Shown here: piece after piece, positions 17,307-26,443 of the stretch
How positions within the stretch are numbered: the first letter of the stretch is position 1
How the letters are laid out: each line of letters opens with the position of its first letter
Assembly (NCBI RefSeq): GCF_002257645.1
Contig: NZ_NQMO01000007.1
Span: 62,001-126,000, forward strand
From: Paenibacillus sp. XY044
Lineage (GTDB): Bacteria; Bacillota; Bacilli; Paenibacillales; Paenibacillaceae
Length of the DNA: 64,000 nt
Reading direction: 5' to 3'
Program-made: the position numbers and the translations under genes
The notes under the pieces: generated by a model
Seen by the model: the letters and a program-made list of their open reading frames with translations, nothing else
What the model was told of the DNA's origin: nothing
The model's database searches: none

Positions 17307-18071
17307 TCAAGGTTTTGTAAGTGCTATTCTAAATCCAAGATCATCTATCTTGAAATCGGGCATGCTTTTCCTTCTACTCGTAGAACCACAATTGTTCTCA
17401 ACTTCAGCCCAACTGCCTCCCCGGAAGACTCTATAATTCCCATATCGTTCAGTATCATATAGATCCCAGCACCACTCCCAGACGTTTCCAATCATATCAA
17501 AAAGCCCCCATGGATTAGGAAGCAGTTGTCCTACTTGATGAACTGATCCATTGGAGTTTTCTTGATACCATGCAATTTGATCAATTTTTGCATACCGATA
17601 TCCCGTGGTTCCCGCTTTGCACGCATATTGCCATTCAGCGTCTGATAGTAATCGAAAGCCATTCGCTGTCTTGTTATATACCGTGTTCTCACTTTCATTT
17701 GTGATTGTGTAGCATTCAGTCCTGCCAAGCATTCTGGACAATTCATTACAAAAGACAAGCGAATCCATCCACGAAACTTCCGTCATTGGCAGGTTATTCA
17801 CAATGGGCTCTATTTCTTCTTCACACATGACAAAGTGATACAACTGCTGTGTTACCGGATACTTCATTACATTGAAAGGTTCGATCGTTTCAGTCCATGT
17901 AATAGCCTTTTTATTATTTCCAGGGTTCGATAACGTGTAATCAGAACTAAGCCATTTATTCGTATTAACATAATCACGTAATTCAATGGTTCCTCCCTTT
18001 ACTGGCACCATCAAATTCATTAATTCATTTAGAAAACGCTCTCTGTCACTTCCGTACTTTTGGATTGTCAT
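17307..18071 (-). CDS. SUMF1/FGE-sulfatase-domain protein
   Basis: 254 residues forming one SUMF1 (formylglycine-generating enzyme-like) domain. Family motifs are MTEVSWMDSLVFCNELS, GFRLLSDAEWQYACKAGT, WGLFDMIGNVWEWCWD, RVFRGGSW and DLGFRIAL. True aerobic formylglycine-generating enzymes have two catalytic Cys in a C-terminal C....C segment. Here that region (NNCGSTSRRKSMPDF) has only one, so sulfatase activation is unlikely; many such proteins bind ligands or modify other targets. The ATG lies behind GAGAGGTAGTCATC. No sulfatase gene is nearby. Confidence 0.85.
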   Translation of the reverse strand: MTIQKYGSDRERFLNELMNLMVPVKGGTIELRDYVNTNKWLSSDYTLSNPGNNKKAITWTETIEPFNVMKYPVTQQLYHFVMCEEEIEPIVNNLPMTEVSWMDSLVFCNELSRMLGRTECYTITNESENTVYNKTANGFRLLSDAEWQYACKAGTTGYRYAKIDQIAWYQENSNGSVHQVGQLLPNPWGLFDMIGNVWEWCWDLYDTERYGNYRVFRGGSWAEVENNCGSTSRRKSMPDFKIDDLGFRIALTKP

Positions 18072-18291
18072 GATGACTACCTCTCAATATGGACTCCTCC
18101 TATTTCCTAGAACTGATCGACGTAAGCAAAGGACTCCAAGCATAGCCGTTTGGCGAGGGCGTAACGTCGGTGTCATATTTCAGTTTTTTTAATTGCTTCC
18201 TACGCTTACGGTCGCCGAAAATGTCATGCTGCCTATGGACTTTTGTCATACGTCCCTGCTAACGAATTTGTAGAAGATTTTGAAATGCAAC
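18072..18291. other. Short intergenic stretch
   Basis: I see only the ribosome binding site of the SUMF1 gene here. There is no ORF with a start signal and no clear terminator for the histidine-kinase gene to the right of this stretch. Confidence 0.3.
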
Positions 18292-19437
18292 TTAATAACT
18301 ATCTTTAGCTATAGGTAGAAAAACGGTAAATATAGTCCCTTCATTAGGTTTACTCGTAACGCGGATGAAACCACCATGGGCTTTTACAAAATGATGGGCG
18401 ATGGATAGTCCGAGCCCCGTACCGCCTGTATTCCGAGAGCGCGCTTCGTCTACTCGGTAAAATCGATCGAATAGATGAGATAGCTTTTCTGTCGGGATTC
18501 CAATGCCGGTATCGATCACCGAGACACATGCAAAGTACGCATTCCGATCAACGACCCGGTCTTCGATTTCAACCGTAATCTTCCCTCCAGGTGGCGTGTA
18601 ATGAATTGCATTGGTCAGCAAATTAATGAAAACCTGCGTGATCCGTCTCGCATCGGCCATCACGGTAATTGGCCTCGAAATCGTAATAAGACACATGTCC
18701 AATCCGTTTTCTTCCGCTTCGTATTTCACATCGTCCACGATTCGTTCTAGGTGTACCGTCATATCGAGCGGTTTGCGATCGAGAGACAATCGGCCTGCTT
18801 CGGCGAGCGACAATACATGAAGATCGTCCACAAGCTGACTGAGCCGGATTACCTCATCGTGAAGCCGAAGCAGCGTTTCCTGCGGGACAGGATGACCGGC
18901 CTGCTGATAATTTTCAAGTTTAAGCTGCATAACGGACAGCGGAGTCCGAAGCTCGTGAGCAACATCGGCTACCAATCGGCTGCGGACTTCTTCGGCTTCA
19001 CGCAGGCGAAACGTCATTTCATTGAACGTTTTGGAGACCTTCCCATACTCGTCTTTGGTGTCTACAGGTACTTTGACGTTCAGGTCACCATGCGACACGC
19101 GCTCTATAGCTGCTATAAGCTTTTTGAGCGGGAGGGTAAGCACCCCCGATATCCAAAAACTGAAGAACAACCCGATCGTAACAAAAAAAAGCAAGCGCAC
19201 GCCGTGCGTGACATTAAGTAGAGCGTTTAGGTTCATCTTGTCAAGGAAATAAGATTTTAAGATTTCGAGTTGCTCCTCAGGCGTGGCTCTCAAATAGTTG
19301 GCGTCGATTTGGTCCTTTTGAAATTGATCGAACAAGCTGCCTGTGTAAACTTGCGTTGTAAGGGAGAAAGTGATACTTACAATGAACATCAGCAATACCA
19401 TACAGGCAAATATTTTCATGCGTACCGTCAACGTCAT
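18292..19437 (-). CDS. Sensor histidine kinase, HAMP type
   Basis: 381 residues: a first membrane segment (about 8-26), a short extracytoplasmic loop, a second segment (about 80-102), HAMP linker, HisKA with the phospho-acceptor His in VADVAHELRTPLSVMQ, and an HATPase domain (VFINLLTNAIHYTPPGG, GIGIPTEKLSHLFDRFYR, GTGLGLSIAHHFV). The start overlaps the response-regulator stop by ATGA. The extracellular part is short, about 50 residues, so it may sense the membrane or a small ligand. The neighbouring small membrane protein gene (20422) could be a target. Confidence 0.93.
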   Translation of the reverse strand: MTLTVRMKIFACMVLLMFIVSITFSLTTQVYTGSLFDQFQKDQIDANYLRATPEEQLEILKSYFLDKMNLNALLNVTHGVRLLFFVTIGLFFSFWISGVLTLPLKKLIAAIERVSHGDLNVKVPVDTKDEYGKVSKTFNEMTFRLREAEEVRSRLVADVAHELRTPLSVMQLKLENYQQAGHPVPQETLLRLHDEVIRLSQLVDDLHVLSLAEAGRLSLDRKPLDMTVHLERIVDDVKYEAEENGLDMCLITISRPITVMADARRITQVFINLLTNAIHYTPPGGKITVEIEDRVVDRNAYFACVSVIDTGIGIPTEKLSHLFDRFYRVDEARSRNTGGTGLGLSIAHHFVKAHGGFIRVTSKPNEGTIFTVFLPIAKDSY

Positions 19438-20129
19438 GATTGTTCACCGAATCGGTAACCGAAACCGTATACCGTTTGAATATAACGAGGATTGGCCGGA
19501 TCGTCTCCCAGCTTACGGCGAAGATTCCGTATATGGGAATCCATCGTTCTTTCGTATCCCATGTACCCATCCTCTAAAGCCGCTTTTAACAATTGCAAAC
19601 GGCTGAAGACAATGCCGGGACGAGTCGCAAGCGTGAACAATATTTTGAATTCGGTCGGTGTCAATTGGATTTCCTGACCGTTTTTGAATACCTGACATCT
19701 ATCTTCGGAAATGATCAGGTTATCTCGTTCCAAGAACACCGACCTTTCTTCAGGTCCGCGCAAGCGGCGAAGTAAAGCTCGGATGCGTGAAGCGAGCTCG
19801 CGTAAGCTGAACGGCTTCGTCAAATAATCATCCGCGCCGATTTCCAGACCAACGATTTTATCCAATTCATCCGATCGGGCCGTGACCATAATAATACCGC
19901 AGTTCGAGAATTGCCTTATTTCGCGGCATACGTCGATGCCGTTCTTCTCGGGGAGCATCCAATCAAGCACGATGAGATCAGGCAGTTCAGACCGTGTAGT
20001 CGTGAGCGCTTCAGTACCGGTACAGGCAGTCAATACCCGAAACCCTTCACGTTGCAAATATGTGTTCATTTCCTCAAGCATGGCCGGTTCGTCTTCCACG
20101 AGCAACAATTTTGGTTCCATTCCAATCAC
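19434..20129 (-). CDS. OmpR/PhoB-family response regulator
   Basis: 231 residues. The receiver domain carries LLLVEDEPAMLEEM, the phospho-acceptor Asp in LIVLDWMLPEKNG and the Lys in DDYLTKPFSLRE. The C-terminal winged helix carries LTPTEFKILFTLA and RTMDSHIRNLRRKLGDD. The likely start is GTG at 20129 behind TTGGAAAGAT; an ATG three codons on is the alternative. It forms an operon with the kinase that overlaps its end. The 292-base gap to the divergent gene at 20422 should hold its own promoter. Confidence 0.93.
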   Translation of the reverse strand: MIGMEPKLLLVEDEPAMLEEMNTYLQREGFRVLTACTGTEALTTTRSELPDLIVLDWMLPEKNGIDVCREIRQFSNCGIIMVTARSDELDKIVGLEIGADDYLTKPFSLRELASRIRALLRRLRGPEERSVFLERDNLIISEDRCQVFKNGQEIQLTPTEFKILFTLATRPGIVFSRLQLLKAALEDGYMGYERTMDSHIRNLRRKLGDDPANPRYIQTVYGFGYRFGEQS

Positions 20130-20421
20130 ATCTTTCCAATTTAGTCTGCTTCCAACGCGATACTACACCGCTTACCGAAAATAATACCGTGAATTAACAC
20201 CTTCTTGAATAACTCCACGAAAAAAAAAGAAGATCTGCATAAGTTCTCGACATTTGTAGTGTAAACTGGCACCAAGAACAAGAAGAACAAATACTGGGGG
20301 GATGGGATTCAGAGAAACGTAATTTTTGAAAGCTGAAGGAACTGCGAGTTGTGTATGATCTCGATTAAGAGAGCTCTGTTTGAACTCGGCGTATTTTAAT
20401 GAAAAAAGGAGTAGTTAACAA

Positions 20422-20826
20422 ATGAAAATCAAGCTAGTTTCATTCGTAATATTTTGTGCATTTCTACTTGTGCCAACTATTGCCTCTGCTGAAGCGAGTA
20501 GCGGTAACGTTGGATATGGATTAACCACAGGGCGATTCTGGTCCTCGCTGGACGCCGTGTTGGGGCTGATCAGCGCGATCCTCGCTGGGCTGTCTCTGGC
20601 CCGCTCCGCCGGTCGTTTCGGCAACGGCAGCGGCCGACGTGGGGCCATCATGGCTATGGTGTCGGGACTGATCGTCATAGCCTACGCAGGGCTGCATGTG
20701 ACCATATTTCCTGGTGGTCCCGGCACTGGTGACGGGCGAGTTGGGGCCATCTTTGCCATAGTGTTCGGGCTGACTAGCATGATTCTCGGTTGGATAACTC
20801 TAGCCCGCTCCCGCCGCACCGACTGA
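20422..20826 (+). CDS. Small membrane protein, DUF6223-like
   Basis: 134 residues with an N-terminal signal/membrane helix (VSFVIFCAFLLVPTIASAEA) and three further hydrophobic segments. The LDAVLGLISAILAGLSLARS and GRVGAIFAIVFGLTSMILGW blocks fit the DUF6223 family known mainly from high-GC actinobacteria. Family assignment is from memory. Base composition is split: about the first 30 codons are AT-rich like the host, and the rest is GC-rich. The ATG follows AAGGAGTAGTTAACAA. It is divergent from the two-component system and next to a recombinase scar, which suggests an acquired gene joined to a local start. Confidence 0.6.
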   Translation: MKIKLVSFVIFCAFLLVPTIASAEASSGNVGYGLTTGRFWSSLDAVLGLISAILAGLSLARSAGRFGNGSGRRGAIMAMVSGLIVIAYAGLHVTIFPGGPGTGDGRVGAIFAIVFGLTSMILGWITLARSRRTD

Positions 20827-20843
20827 CCCAGCCATGGTTTTGG

Positions 20844-21117
20844 TCATGTACCCCCTTCCCCATGTTTTGGATCCTGCTTTGATCGTGATATCCGGAGGGC
20901 GCAGAGGCCAGCTTCCTGCCTGCCGTACACGAAAACTGACAAAACTCCAGTTATAAATCCGTCTATCCATTCCTGGTACACCTGAAGAAAACGATCATCA
21001 ATTTCTATCCGGGGTCTGCCAAACGTAACTCTTTCCGAACATGCAACCTCAATACCTTCCGCCTGTCGTTTCCGGTTCTTCTTTCGCTCCTGTTCAGCCA
21101 CGTATGCCAGGGGGCTT
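20844..21117 (-). pseudogene. Serine recombinase (resolvase) C-terminal remnant
   Basis: The frame reads LAYVAEQERKKNRKRQAEGI, then VTFGRPRIEI and FLQVYQEWIDGFIT. This is the linker and start of the helix-turn-helix of Tn3-type resolvases (AE.ER..IR.RQ.EGI...FGRP). The catalytic domain is missing and the end is frameshifted. It lies next to a GC-rich gene, so it is likely the scar of a mobile element. Confidence 0.75.
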
Positions 21118-21183
21118 AAAAACTAATCCTCCTTAACCTTCCCGAAGTCAGACTCAGGGCTTTATGTCGAAATGGCTGAAACA

Positions 21184-21226
21184 AAAAAATCCCCCAGCTG
21201 GCATCTCCTAGAGATGCCAGCTGGGG
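21184..21226 (-). terminator. Rho-independent terminator, minus strand
   Basis: Perfect 16-bp arms CCCCAGCTGGCATCTC (21192-21207) and its complement (21211-21226). On the minus strand they are followed by GGGATTTTTTTGT. It may end the stalk-domain transcript or be left over from the mobile element. Confidence 0.85.
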
Positions 21227-21523
21227 ACAATTCAGTCTGAGACTACCTAAGTAGTTATGAAATAAATTTAACTCTGAGCTGCAGAAAAGTCTCCAGGACG
21301 AATTATTTGTACGCGTTATTAACGCCTCTCCAGATTTATGTACCAAGCTCATTATAATTGTAATGCTGAGGAATCATTGGGCAAAACAGGTGCGTTGAAT
21401 GTTCTTCTCTTTTAGATTATTCCTGGATGCAGAAGACAAGGTAAAAGACGTTTTTTTCGCTTTGGCAATCAGATCTTCACGCTGCTCTATGGAGATATCC
21501 AGTTTTTATCGATGCGATTCAGA
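21227..21523. other. Intergenic stretch without a recognisable gene
   Basis: About 300 bases to the right of the terminator. A plus-strand frame (21399-21581) is low-complexity and lacks a ribosome binding site. I see nothing else in it. Confidence 0.3.
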
Positions 21524-21558
21524 GAAGGGAGATCCTAGAGGGATTTCCCTTCTTTATA
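21524..21558. terminator. Hairpin at the end of the stalk-domain gene
   Basis: Arms GAAGGGAGATCC (21524-21535) and GGATTTCCCTTC (21541-21552) with one G-T pair. The T-rich tail (TTTATATT) is on the plus strand, but the hairpin also sits right after the minus-strand stop. Confidence 0.5.
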
Positions 21559-21561
21559 TTA

Positions 21562-22442
21562 TTAAGGAAGCTTCTGAATGATATCGGAATAAATTTTGAC
21601 TTTTGTATTTAACTCCACCCTTTTGCCGTTCTCATCGTCGTAAATAGCTTTTGCTGATCCTCCGTCTCTATTTTCCATAAACAGGACGTTACTATTGCGA
21701 TAGGACTCAAAGAGGGGATCGGTATCAAAAATAAAATTAGGGGGAATATCCCCGGATGTTTTGGATCGATCATCATCCGCAAATTGACCAATAGCCGTTG
21801 CTTTCCCATCTTTAATTTCAACAAGAGTCTCGTTCCGACCGTCAAGTAATATGTATACATCTGCTCTTCCTACAGGGAATGAATATTCATGGTAGACCCC
21901 AGATAAATCAAGCGGTTGAAAATCAAACTTTATAGGCACAGAAATTGCGGCTTTACGTGCAGCTTGCAAATCTTCTTGAGTAATCTGCTTCATATCAAAT
22001 ATATAACTGCCGGAGTTCACAAAAACCATTTTGCGAAGGGTTTCATAGTCTACATGATAGCCTAAGGCCTCACTCACAAATCGAATAGGGACAAGTACGC
22101 GTCCATCCTGATTCTTTGCGGCCTGATCCATTTGTATCTTTTGACCGCCCTTATATGCGACCTTACTGCCTACAGTGATCTTTAAATATTCTCCGTTTTT
22201 ATTCTGTAAAGTCACTTCTTTGAAGAAGGATTCCAGCTGTAATGTATCCCTAAAGACGCTAATGAGCGGATCGGAATAAACAAGCGATTATTATCCATAG
22301 TCGGGTGTACTTCCATTGAAATGTAATTCCCATTAACGATTAGCTCCACAGGCCTTTTATTATAATCCGACGCTGCATGAGCCTGGGCGTAGCCCATTAA
22401 ATTAAAACTAACTAGAGCAAGCAAGATGACGAGTATTCTCAA
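21562..22442 (-). pseudogene. Copper-amine-oxidase-N (stalk domain) secreted protein, frameshifted
   Basis: Two consecutive minus-strand frames make one protein of about 290 residues. The first (22442 to 22212) has a signal peptide (LVILLALVSFNLMGYAQAHA) and a stalk-domain half (RLFIPIRSLASLGIHYSW). The second (from 22215) continues the same domain (LKITVGSKVAYKGGQ, VLVPIRFVSEALGYHVDY) into an extracellular C-terminal region. The domain is split at its middle: the reading breaks at AAGAAGTGAC, where GTG and TGA overlap. A one-base indel is the simplest explanation. It could be a sequencing error, a true pseudogene, or re-initiation at the GTG. Confidence 0.7.
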
Positions 22443-22499
22443 ATTTTCTTCCTCCTAAGGTTCTTAATCATGTAGTTGCGTCCCGGCGTAGTTATGTGC

Positions 22500-23057
22500 T
22501 TATTGGCTGCCCAGCTCGGCCCCCACCTCTATGTTCGTGAACCAGAACGTATTACTGGTTTCATTATCGCATCCGGTTAGCTTGTAGTGGGAGCCGAACT
22601 CTTTGTTCTTTTCGACCTCAATACCCCGGCACAACGTGCTCGGACGACCTGCATCGCTACCAAACCCGTCCCTCGAGTTGTCATACGTATAAGCAATCGC
22701 CTCAGCCCCATCATAGACCAGCTCATAAAAGATCGGGTCACCTTCATCCGTGTATTGCGTAATACGTACCTGATTTGGCACACCCATGTCGAGATTCTCC
22801 AGAAACAGCTTCCACTTGTCGAGATTGTATATCTTCCCGTGAACGTTCACGATGTCTCCATTCGCGGCTGCTTGATCAGCACCATAAGGGTCAGACACAG
22901 CGGGGAACGCTTTTGGGTTTGCTGGCGGTGAAACCATCTCCCCCGATGAAGATGCAGCAGAAGGATTGGTCGTATTGTCGCTAGATCCGCCCGACTTCTC
23001 ACTGCAACCCGATAGCAAAACCAATGCAGCTGCTAAAATTAACACCCGTTTGATCAT
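22500..23057 (-). CDS. DUF4362 lipoprotein
   Basis: 185 residues with a lipobox LVLLSGC (Cys at about 18), so it should be lipid-anchored outside the membrane. A Ser/Asn-rich linker follows. The folded part starts NGDIVNVHGKIYNLDKWKLF and includes RITQYTDEGDPIFYELVYDG, as in DUF4362 proteins of Bacillus and Paenibacillus. Function is unknown. The ATG follows TGAGGTGATCATTT. It lies about 60 bases upstream of the stalk-domain gene and may share its transcript. Confidence 0.85.
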   Translation of the reverse strand: MIKRVLILAAALVLLSGCSEKSGGSSDNTTNPSAASSSGEMVSPPANPKAFPAVSDPYGADQAAANGDIVNVHGKIYNLDKWKLFLENLDMGVPNQVRITQYTDEGDPIFYELVYDGAEAIAYTYDNSRDGFGSDAGRPSTLCRGIEVEKNKEFGSHYKLTGCDNETSNTFWFTNIEVGAELGSQ

Positions 23058-23184
23058 AAATGATCACCTCAAACTTAAGAACGTTACGGCGAATACGAAT
23101 GTTTCAGTCGCAACGCGAGTAATGTACATTAGCTCCATGACTAATCATATTAGTTTATTCCACTATACTACCCCATTTATTGAG

Positions 23185-23256
23185 GTAAAGGCAGCCGGCT
23201 TTTTGGTCGGCTGCCTTTACTTGTCTTCATTGAGCTATCGTTTCCCGTTAGCGTAG
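23185..23256. repeat. Dispersed repeat, family A, copy with hairpin
   Basis: Perfect 13-bp arms GTAAAGGCAGCCG (23185-23197) and CGGCTGCCTTTAC (23208-23220), followed by TTGAGCTATCG and TTTCCCGTTAGCG, the 3-prime arm of family A. It sits just upstream of the lipoprotein gene at 23349. Confidence 0.75.
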
Positions 23257-23348
23257 CGAAAGATATACAGGGAATGAAGAAGCACATGCAACCATTGATT
23301 TGTTTAATGCGTTTAGATTGTATCCAATTTACATTAAGGAGCCCTAGT

Positions 23349-24179
23349 ATGAAGATCGCAAAAAAGATTCTTGCTATAACAATACTTTCTTTCACAGTTG
23401 CATGTGCAATGAATTCGAATAACGTTCCCGATCCTGCAAACGACTTACATACAAGAGTCAAACTGAATTACGATGTAACAAGTGTAGAGGATGTCATGAA
23501 AGTCAAAGGAATCAAATTTTTAACCCAACCATCTCAGCACGATTGGGTCTTGGCTGGCGAGGAGCCACATGAATATGCTGTTGGCAGTACACGGGAGCAA
23601 ACCGCCCCTCAGGAAGACGCTTCAGTTTATATTTTTGAATCCGAGCAGCAACGCAAAAAAGGAATAGCGGACTTCCACAAACAAATTGAAAAATATAATA
23701 TGCTTTACCCACGAATTTACGAAAAGCGCAATGTTTTGATCCTATATTGGGCCACAGGAGACATGAATAAGCCTGCTAAACTGGGAGATAATTTTACAAA
23801 TGCCATGAACAGCCTTCGTATTGTTACAGAGTTCAAAAGTACCTCATTAGGCGACAAGGAAGTTCCCTACACGATACGAATTGGCGAGGGGACTTTCGGT
23901 GGAATTGCGTTTACAAAAGGTACGGCAATTTCTTCTATCGACACACATATGAATGGAAGGGTACATACCCTTCAAATTCGAAATTGGAGGCTTCCTTCAG
24001 CGATTACCATTGAGTATAAAGCTAACAATATCGAAGTGAAGTATACTGAGAGTTCTTCTTCAAAAAGGGAAAATGTTCTGATCAGTTTTCGTGATGACGA
24101 ATTAGATCCGACCCAAATCAAAGTGTTTTTAAACGGTCGAAAAGAACGTGTGGTTGGTATTGAACAAGGGATCGAATAA
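23349..24179 (+). CDS. Secreted lipoprotein, unknown function
   Basis: 276 residues from the ATG at 23349, which lies behind AAGGAGCCCTAGT; a longer frame from 23274 has no ribosome binding site. The N-terminus (KKILAITILSFTVACAMNS) looks like a lipoprotein signal with Cys near residue 19. The rest is mixed alpha/beta with TSVEDVMKVKGIKFL and a C-terminal VFLNGRKERVVGIE. I do not recognise the family. The gene is bracketed by two family A repeats (23185-23256 and 24231-24322) in the same orientation, a cassette-like arrangement. Confidence 0.75.
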   Translation: MKIAKKILAITILSFTVACAMNSNNVPDPANDLHTRVKLNYDVTSVEDVMKVKGIKFLTQPSQHDWVLAGEEPHEYAVGSTREQTAPQEDASVYIFESEQQRKKGIADFHKQIEKYNMLYPRIYEKRNVLILYWATGDMNKPAKLGDNFTNAMNSLRIVTEFKSTSLGDKEVPYTIRIGEGTFGGIAFTKGTAISSIDTHMNGRVHTLQIRNWRLPSAITIEYKANNIEVKYTESSSSKRENVLISFRDDELDPTQIKVFLNGRKERVVGIEQGIE

Positions 24180-24230
24180 AGCTTTTTAAGTTGCATCGTA
24201 GCTGACATCAGATACTATCCTCTGTTGTGC

Positions 24231-24322
24231 TATCCTGCCCTTTAGTTGAATGAATAACGGCAGCCGCGCTTCTTGGCCGGCTGCCGTCATGCATTTTGAG
24301 CTATAGTTCCCCGTTAGTGGAA
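24231..24322. repeat. Dispersed repeat, family A, complete copy
   Basis: 5-prime arm TATCCTGCCCTTTAGTTGAA, then variable hairpin ACGGCAGCCG/CGGCTGCCGT (24257-24266 and 24278-24287), then TTGAGCTATAG and TTCCCCGTTAG. It lies between the lipoprotein gene and the APH pseudogene. Confidence 0.75.
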
Positions 24323-24330
24323 CAAGACAT

Positions 24331-25168
24331 CTATCTATAATCTTTAATTCCATTTTCAAAGGCTTGCCTATCGTTATTCTCAAAACCATGTAGTGCTTCT
24401 TGCAATGCAAATGTACTTTTATAAAATTTCACACGCTCAAAAATTTCAGTTCCGTTGGGATATAGGTTAATGCACATATTGAAAAAATCTTCACCGTAGC
24501 TGGAAAATATTCCAGCAAAGTCATACGCTGGGTCTCCTAAACCAGAACCACCAAAATCTATTATCCCTGAAATCATGCTTGTTTCTGGATTCCATAAGAT
24601 GTTAGATGCTCCGAAATCTCCGTGTAAAAGTGTAATACCTAAATTTGAGAGTGCTTCCCCTTTTAGAAACGTTTCAAAAGATTGTGATATTTCCTTTTGA
24701 GCGTCTTTTCTGATAGAAGGAAATAATTTATATTGAATCTTATCATACAGGTTATACATCTCTTCACGAGGATTACGAACATTTAGATTCAAATCTCGAC
24801 TTACTTTTTCTCCTGAAATAGAATGGAGTCCTACAAGAAAAAAAACAAGTTGTTTTGCCAACCCTTTAACCAATTCAACACTCTTAACACCTGCTAAACT
24901 TTCCTTCCACAAAGGAACACCATCTATTAGTTTATAGCCAGTGAATACCTTACCTGGTTCTAACTCTTCAAAAGACTGATAAATTGGATTTCAAAATTTC
25001 CGTCTCTCTTCTTAATTGAATTATTCCGTTTTTATATTTCGGAAATCTAAATACCAAAGATTTATTAACAATTAACACATCATTGTTTTGTCCAATGTCA
25101 TTTAGATAATAGTCTTCAATGTATAGGTCAGGATAAACCCCTTTAATGATTTCAATGAATTTATTCAT
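24331..25168 (-). pseudogene. Aminoglycoside phosphotransferase-like kinase, frameshifted
   Basis: Two minus-strand frames join to one APH-family kinase. The front (25168 to 24968) includes LVFRFPKYKNGIIQLRRETE, the lysine strand. The back carries ITLLHGDFGASNILW (catalytic HGD.....N) and SGIIDFGGSGLGDPAYDFA (metal-binding D and GDP motif). The frame breaks near 24968: one frame ends NLSVF-stop, while the other continues SFEELEPGKVFTGYKLIDGV. One small indel separates it from a full-length protein of about 280 residues. The front resembles aph(2'')-type enzymes; the substrate cannot be told. Confidence 0.8.
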
Positions 25169-25225
25169 AAAAAAACTCCCTTTTAATGTTTATTTCTATT
25201 GGTCAAATTCTTCATTTCCTGTCAA

Positions 25226-25299
25226 AACTAGCTTAATGCTTGAACCAGCCAGTTTAGATTTGTAACTCCGTTTATGCGGGCAATCAGCTTATGCACTCG
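25226..25299. repeat. Repeat module shared with 4224-4303
   Basis: CTAGCTTAATGCTTGAACCA is followed by CAGTTTAG and the shared core GTAACTCCGTTTATGCGGGC, then ATCAGCTT and GCACTCG. It matches 4224-4303 with small indels in the same orientation, and lies just upstream of the APH pseudogene. Confidence 0.6.
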
Positions 25300-25372
25300 G
25301 TTCTTCTTTCAACATGGCTAAGCAACGTAATATAAAATGCTAAAAACTACATCAATATTTTAACAAAAAAAA

Positions 25373-26296
25373 TTACTGAGCATGTATTTCCGATTTGATA
25401 TCATTTTGACTTAAAAATTTCATTAAATCATTGCTCAGCTGCACAATCTCATTGTTAGCATTATTCGCATAATCCGGCAACATCATATCCCTAACCATTT
25501 TAGTTCGTAGCCATGTCATAAAGAATAGATCCAAAAATAAGTTTGGAAATTTAAGCACCATTTTAAGCATGGGTGGATCAATGGAAACGCCAGCTTTTTG
25601 TATTGCCCTGAGATACGCTTTTAAAGTGACTGTTATTTTGCGTGCCGTCTTACTGGTTCTGGCTGTTTTTTTGTCAATTATCTTATTCTCAGAATGCAAA
25701 ACGCTCAACATGGCAATGTCTGATACGGAATGTGTGATTAGATACGCTTTCATATCCTTTTTAATAACGTAGGGAAGCTTTGCTGTTTTAAATAATTTTG
25801 CGAGGTTTTCTATGCGTTCTGTCGCTACCCCATTAATTTCTCCAAATGCAGTTGCCGCTATAATCTTTGGTAGAAATCGAGCATGCAATACTCCATCTTT
25901 AATCTGTCCGCCGAAGCCGGGAAAAGCTGGTAAAAGTCTATCCCCTACGATATCCAACCACGAAGAAAATCCAATTGAATTACTAGTCATCGTAACTATA
26001 TTTTTGCTTTGATTATCTTTTAGCGCTAATAACGCTGATTCGGACCGATCATAACGAACGGTAACGAAAATATAATCGTATACATCGTCATTTTCGAGCG
26101 TATCAATGACATTCACTTGTATCGATCTAACTGTACCTTTTTCTTTATATTGCAGGCCATTTTCTCTTAATGATTTAAATCTATTAGAATGTGCAAACAG
26201 AGTAACGTCAAACCCTGCTTCAATAAGCTTAATTGCGTACATACTCCCGATGACACCTGCACCAAAAATTAAAATTCTATCTGGATTTGCTGACAT
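25373..26296 (-). CDS. Ketopantoate reductase family (ApbA/PanE-like) dehydrogenase
   Basis: 307 residues from the ATG at 26296 behind AGGGGTGATTTTA. The N-terminal Rossmann loop is ILIFGAGVIGSMYAIKLIEAG. The middle and helical C-terminal domains (PGFGGQIKDGVLHA, SENKIIDKKTARTSK) fit the ApbA/PanE superfamily. True PanE makes pantoate from ketopantoate. This divergent copy with a TetR regulator beside it may instead reduce another 2-oxo or amide substrate. It is divergent from the TetR gene at 26444, with a palindrome between. Confidence 0.8.
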   Translation of the reverse strand: MSANPDRILIFGAGVIGSMYAIKLIEAGFDVTLFAHSNRFKSLRENGLQYKEKGTVRSIQVNVIDTLENDDVYDYIFVTVRYDRSESALLALKDNQSKNIVTMTSNSIGFSSWLDIVGDRLLPAFPGFGGQIKDGVLHARFLPKIIAATAFGEINGVATERIENLAKLFKTAKLPYVIKKDMKAYLITHSVSDIAMLSVLHSENKIIDKKTARTSKTARKITVTLKAYLRAIQKAGVSIDPPMLKMVLKFPNLFLDLFFMTWLRTKMVRDMMLPDYANNANNEIVQLSNDLMKFLSQNDIKSEIHAQ

Positions 26297-26338
26297 TAAA
26301 ATCACCCCTACTTATTAACATTTCCTATTGATTATCAG

Positions 26339-26350
26339 ACAACATGTTGT
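26339..26350. promoter_or_regulatory. Palindrome between divergent genes, candidate TetR operator
   Basis: ACAACATGTTGT is a perfect 12-base palindrome in the 147-base gap between the reductase and the TetR gene. A weaker palindrome (TATGATGTGATCATA) follows. This layout is typical for local TetR control of both genes. Confidence 0.55.
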
Positions 26351-26443
26351 ATGATGTGATCATAAATCTTTATTATTCCTTGATCAACCATCAGTTTTTT
26401 ATGATTTGTCGGATGATATTCTTATCGATAGTAGGAGGGAAAC

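Noticed and set aside
17307..18071. True sulfatase-activating formylglycine enzyme
   Set aside because: The C-terminal region lacks the two catalytic Cys and no sulfatase gene is nearby.
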